Shown here: in pieces, positions 6,338-8,216 of the stretch
How positions within the stretch are numbered: position 1 is the first letter of the stretch
How the letters are laid out: every line of letters starts with the position of its first letter
From: Clostridiales bacterium
Lineage (GTDB): Bacteria; Bacillota; Clostridia; Oscillospirales; Oscillospiraceae
Length of the DNA stretch: 8,216 nt
Reading direction: 5' to 3'
Assembly: GCA_003525905.1 (NCBI GenBank)
Contig: DQIA01000079.1
Location: forward strand, 1-8,216
Program-made: the position numbers and the translations under genes
Notes under the pieces: model-generated
What the model was told of the DNA's origin: nothing
The model's input: the letters and a program-made list of their open reading frames with translations, nothing else
The model's database searches: none

Positions 6338-6760
6338 ATGAAGGAAACCATGGAAACCCTGAAATGCAAGGCCGTCCACGTTGCGGGCAGCGCAGCCCAG
6401 ACCGCGCGTCTCGTCGCGCTGATCTCCAAGAAGAAGTTTGCCATTCTGGCGGAACAGGACAAGATCCGCCGCTGCTACACGCAGCTTGGTAAGGTCTACT
6501 ACAAGGACTACGTCACGGATGAAGAGCCGGATGACGCCGAGTACGACCCGCTGTGTGAGCGCATCTCCCAGTCGTTCCGCCGCATCAACCGCCTGCGTCA
6601 GGAGCTGGAAGCCGCGAAGACCAAGCTTGCCGGCGAGCAGCCTGAGGACGAAGCCGAACCCGAGGCCAAGCCTGAGACGGAGCCGGAAACCGAAACCGCT
6701 GCGGAAGAAGAGGACTTTGCGGACAACGAAACTCCCGAGGCCCCGGAAGAGAACTTCTGA
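6338..6760 (+). CDS. Small coiled-coil protein with acidic tail, unknown function
   Basis: I do not recognise this 140-residue protein. Residues 1-50 are mostly helical and basic, with KKK at 31-33. Residues 38-95 contain charged helix-forming stretches (EQDKIRRCYTQLGKVYYKDY; ERISQSFRRINRLRQELEAAKTKL) that could form a coiled coil. Residues 98-140 are almost all Glu, Pro, Ala, Thr and Asp, a disordered acidic tail. There is no convincing membrane segment or signal peptide; Cys10, Cys46 and Cys73 do not form a clear metal site. AAAGGAG (6322-6328) lies 9 bases before the ATG and overlaps the lgt stop region, so it is the last gene of the operon. Its tail resembles that of Lgt in composition. 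Confidence 0.75.
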   Translation: MKETMETLKCKAVHVAGSAAQTARLVALISKKKFAILAEQDKIRRCYTQLGKVYYKDYVTDEEPDDAEYDPLCERISQSFRRINRLRQELEAAKTKLAGEQPEDEAEPEAKPETEPETETAAEEEDFADNETPEAPEENF

Positions 6761-6769
6761 AGCAACTGC

Positions 6770-6841
6770 CGGACTGTCGAAAATACCGCCCGGCCGAAAG
6801 TTTCGGAGAGAAGGTTCGAAGGAGCTTATTTTGACAAGCTG
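6770..6841. repeat. Dispersed repeat, copy 2, with imperfect inverted ends
   Basis: Positions 6772-6814 match the minus strand of 151-109 without gaps, about 33 of 43 bases. The block is bounded by imperfect inverted ends: CGGACTGTCGAAAATA at 6770-6785, and ATTTTGACAAGCTG at 6828-6841, whose complement reads CAGCTTGTCAAAAT. Inside is a near-perfect palindrome, CCGAAA-G-TTTCGG (6794-6806). The layout, about 70 bp with inverted ends in an intergenic gap, resembles a small non-autonomous or REP-like element. No ORF of interest lies inside. Confidence 0.45.
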
Positions 6842-6851
6842 CACATGAATG

Positions 6852-6893
6852 TTCCCCCTCCGGCATAGATATGTCCCGGAGGGGGAATTTTCT
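6852..6893 (+). terminator. Terminator-like hairpin containing the M14 gene's ribosome binding site
   Basis: TTCCCCCTCCGG (6852-6863) is the exact complement of CCGGAGGGGGAA (6876-6887), with a 12-base loop, followed by TTTTCT (6888-6893). A GC-rich 12-bp stem plus a short U-run is the form of an intrinsic terminator for the upstream operon. The 3' arm also holds GGAGGGGG, the Shine-Dalgarno sequence of the gene starting at 6894. No promoter can fit between the hairpin and the ATG, so every mRNA for that gene must contain it. It may be a leaky terminator, an attenuator or a translational lock. Confidence 0.7.
6878..6885 (+). promoter_or_regulatory. Ribosome binding site deciding the M14 gene start
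   Basis: GGAGGGGG ends 8 bases before the ATG at 6894. The frame is also open from an ATG at 6849, but that one would place the hairpin inside the coding region and has no comparable site at proper distance, so 6894 is the start. Confidence 0.8.
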
Positions 6894-8090
6894 ATGCGCT
6901 TGACCGAGCTTGCCCTGCGGCGGGCGGGTGCCGCCGATCTGGAGGAATTCCAGCGGCGCGAGGGCCTGTATCCGTCCGGGCAGGAGGATATTCTGACCAT
7001 GCAGCGGCTCACGCCGCTGCTGCTGGGCTATGAACGCTATATGGTCAAGCCCGGCGACACCTATTACCGCATCGCCACGGCGCGCGGCACATCCGTCCGC
7101 GCCATGCTGACGGCCAATCCGAACCAGAACCCAAATCTGCTCATCCCGGGGCAATATCTGAACGTGCCCTACGGCTTCCCCGTCGTGCCGACGGACGTCC
7201 CGTTTTCATCGGAGCTGCTGCAGATCTGCGTGCAGGGACTTCTCGTGCGCTATCCGTTCCTGTCACAGAAATGCATTGCCCGGACGGCGTGGGGCAGGCC
7301 CGTCACAGCCCTGCGCATCGGGCAGGGGCCGCGCTGTGTGCTCTATAACGCCAGCCACCATGCGAACGAGTGGATCACAACACCGGTCCTGCTGCTGTTT
7401 CTGGAGCAATACGCCTATGCCGTGGCGACGGAGGGGCGCATCCTCGGCATGGATGCCCAGCAGCTCTGGCGGCGCACAACGCTGTGGCTCGTGCCAATGG
7501 TGAACCCGGACGGCGTCGACCTCGTCACGGGGGCCATCCGGCCGGGCAGCCAACAGTATCAGGCAGCGCAGCGCATCGCGGCAGGCTTCCCGGAAATTCC
7601 GTTCCCGGGCGGCTGGAAGGCGAATCTGACGGGGACGGACCTCAATCTGAACTACCCCGCAGGCTGGGAGCAGGCGCGCACAAACAAATTCGCGCTCGGC
7701 TTCACCGGCCCGGCCCCTCGGGACTATGTCGGGGCCTCGCCGCTCGACCAGCCGGAAACGGCTGCTATGGCAGCTCTGACTCAGGCCATCCGGCCAGACG
7801 TCACGCTGTCCTATCACACGCAGGGAGAAGAAATTTACTGGCGCTTTCAGGACTATGCGCCGCCCGGTGCGCAGGAGCTCGGTGAACGGCTGGCGCGGGT
7901 CAGCGGCTACCGGCTGGAGGACACGCCGTTCGCCTCGGGTTTTGCGGGCTATAAGGACTGGTTCCTGCAGGACTTCCGCCGCCCCGGCTATACGATCGAG
8001 GCCGGTCTCGGCACGAATCCGCTGCCGCTTTCCCAGTTCGACGAAATTTACCGGCGCAACATCGGCATCCTCGTCCATGCGCTGCCGTAA
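6894..8090 (+). CDS. LysM-M14 peptidase, gamma-D-glutamyl-diamino-acid endopeptidase I-like
   Basis: A 398-residue protein resembling endopeptidase I of Lysinibacillus sphaericus and B. subtilis YqgT, which cut the gamma-D-Glu to diamino-acid bond in peptidoglycan peptides. The N-terminus (1-46) looks like a shortened PG_binding_1 domain (ALRRAG, then EEFQRREGLYPSGQ and LTPLLLGY). A LysM domain spans about 49-92 (MVKPGDTYYRIA to IPGQYLNVP). The M14 domain runs from about 115 to the end, with zinc ligands His156 and Glu159 (HHANEW) and His308 (SYHTQG), and catalytic Glu369 (YTIEAGLGTNPLP). DLNLNYPAGW (249-258) replaces the DLNRN motif of classical carboxypeptidases. There is no signal peptide, as in endopeptidase I, which acts inside sporulating cells; that suggests a role in sporulation or wall-peptide recycling. 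It stands alone after a hairpin. Confidence 0.9.
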   Translation: MRLTELALRRAGAADLEEFQRREGLYPSGQEDILTMQRLTPLLLGYERYMVKPGDTYYRIATARGTSVRAMLTANPNQNPNLLIPGQYLNVPYGFPVVPTDVPFSSELLQICVQGLLVRYPFLSQKCIARTAWGRPVTALRIGQGPRCVLYNASHHANEWITTPVLLLFLEQYAYAVATEGRILGMDAQQLWRRTTLWLVPMVNPDGVDLVTGAIRPGSQQYQAAQRIAAGFPEIPFPGGWKANLTGTDLNLNYPAGWEQARTNKFALGFTGPAPRDYVGASPLDQPETAAMAALTQAIRPDVTLSYHTQGEEIYWRFQDYAPPGAQELGERLARVSGYRLEDTPFASGFAGYKDWFLQDFRRPGYTIEAGLGTNPLPLSQFDEIYRRNIGILVHALP

Positions 8091-8095
8091 CAGCC

Positions 8096-8119
8096 AATGC
8101 CTGACTTCCGTCAGGCATT
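8096..8119. terminator. Stem-loop after the M14 gene, probable 3' end signal without U-tract
   Basis: AATGCCTGAC (8096-8105) pairs perfectly with GTCAGGCATT (8110-8119) around a TTCC loop, beginning 5 bases after the stop codon. Its position fits a transcript end, but CCAGCTTGCC follows rather than a T-run, so as an intrinsic terminator it is incomplete. The following inverted repeat may supply the rest. Confidence 0.5.
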
Positions 8120-8120
8120 C

Positions 8121-8163
8121 CAGCTTGCCAAAAAAGTCCCTCCGTGACTTTTTCGCCAAACTG
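8121..8163. repeat. Imperfect palindrome, copy 3 of the TTTTTCG-type repeat
   Basis: Two 18-base arms (8121-8138 and 8146-8163) pair at 15 of 18 positions around CCTCCGT. The right arm contains TTTTTCGCCAAACTG, matching TTTTTCGACAGTCTG at 139-153 in 12 of 15 bases. The left arm, read on the other strand, ends CAAGCTG, as does the element at 6828-6841. A-rich then T-rich arms around GTC/GAC could also act as a weak bidirectional terminator. Confidence 0.55.
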
Positions 8164-8167
8164 CTTT

Positions 8168-8211
8168 CAGAATTGCAAAATCCATTTTTGTAGTTTTATT
8201 TTGCAATTCTG
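8168..8211. repeat. Perfect 14-bp inverted repeat near the right edge
   Basis: CAGAATTGCAAAAT (8168-8181) is the exact complement of ATTTTGCAATTCTG (8198-8211), with a 16-base T-rich centre. It is clearly AT-richer than the genes around it. It could be a strong RNA stem, the end structure of a miniature element or a regulatory site of a gene beyond the window. No T-run follows it within the window. Confidence 0.6.
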
Positions 8212-8216
8212 CCGCT

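Noticed and set aside
6831..6836. A perfect TTGACA that could be a -35 box for the M14 gene
   Set aside because: At 16-18 bases downstream the sequence is a C-run (CCCCCT), with nothing like a -10 box; the nearest TAGATA is about 29 bases away. The word is better explained as part of the repeat end.
6819..6848. A possible leader peptide, AAGGAG followed by TTG ACA AGC TGC ACA TGA
   Set aside because: Only five codons, a non-ATG start and lying inside the repeat end; no amino-acid pattern typical of attenuation leaders.
6849..6893. A 15-residue upstream extension of the M14 protein
   Set aside because: It would translate the hairpin itself and leaves the strong GGAGGGGG site without purpose; the ATG at 6894 is correctly spaced from it.
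7263..8159. A 298-codon minus-strand frame opposite the M14 gene
   Set aside because: It is a shadow of the M14 domain and would start within the terminal inverted repeats.

Overview
The window looks like core chromosome from a GC-rich, Gram-positive gut-type Clostridia. An Oscillospiraceae/Oscillibacter-like source is my guess from four things: strong GGAGG-type ribosome binding sites, GC-rich third codon positions, the YmfF/YmfH M16 peptidase pair, and a LysM-M14 cell-wall peptidase of the kind found in spore formers. No transposase, phage gene, CRISPR array, tRNA or rRNA is visible. I found no new multi-gene system. The unusual material lies in the non-coding joints and in small departures within known families.

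Layout: positions 1-187 are non-coding, with two inverted repeats, one copy of a dispersed repeat and a strong plus-strand terminator (155-199). From 188 to 2666 runs a minus-strand operon, read right to left: prmA (ribosomal protein L11 methyltransferase), then a membrane-anchored glycoside-hydrolase-like protein, then a NimA-like pyridoxamine-phosphate-oxidase-fold protein. Genes in it are only about 1 to 12 bases apart. Positions 2667-2811 are a divergent control region with one sigma-A-like promoter facing each way and a 14-bp palindrome inside the prmA promoter spacer.

From 2812 to 6760 runs a plus-strand operon: a catalytically dead M16 subunit (YmfF-like), an intact M16 metallopeptidase (YmfH-like), lgt (prolipoprotein diacylglyceryl transferase) and a small coiled-coil protein with an acidic tail. 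The first three genes are joined by ATGA stop/start overlaps and the fourth follows within 6 bases, so they are probably co-translated. Positions 6761-6893 are a 133-base gap holding a second copy of the dispersed repeat and a 12-bp GC-rich hairpin that contains the ribosome binding site of the next gene. From 6894 to 8090 is a LysM-M14 gamma-D-glutamyl-diamino-acid endopeptidase-like gene. Positions 8091-8216 hold three successive inverted repeats.

Functionally, the window mixes translation-linked functions (PrmA; M16 proteins associated by name with EF-P modification) with envelope functions (lipoprotein lipidation by Lgt, cell-wall peptide cleavage by the M14 enzyme, a probable extracytoplasmic glycosidase fold). 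The most useful leads are the hairpin that any M14 transcript must contain, the dispersed TTTTTCG-type palindromic repeat present at three sites, and the altered active-site motif of the glycoside-hydrolase-like protein.
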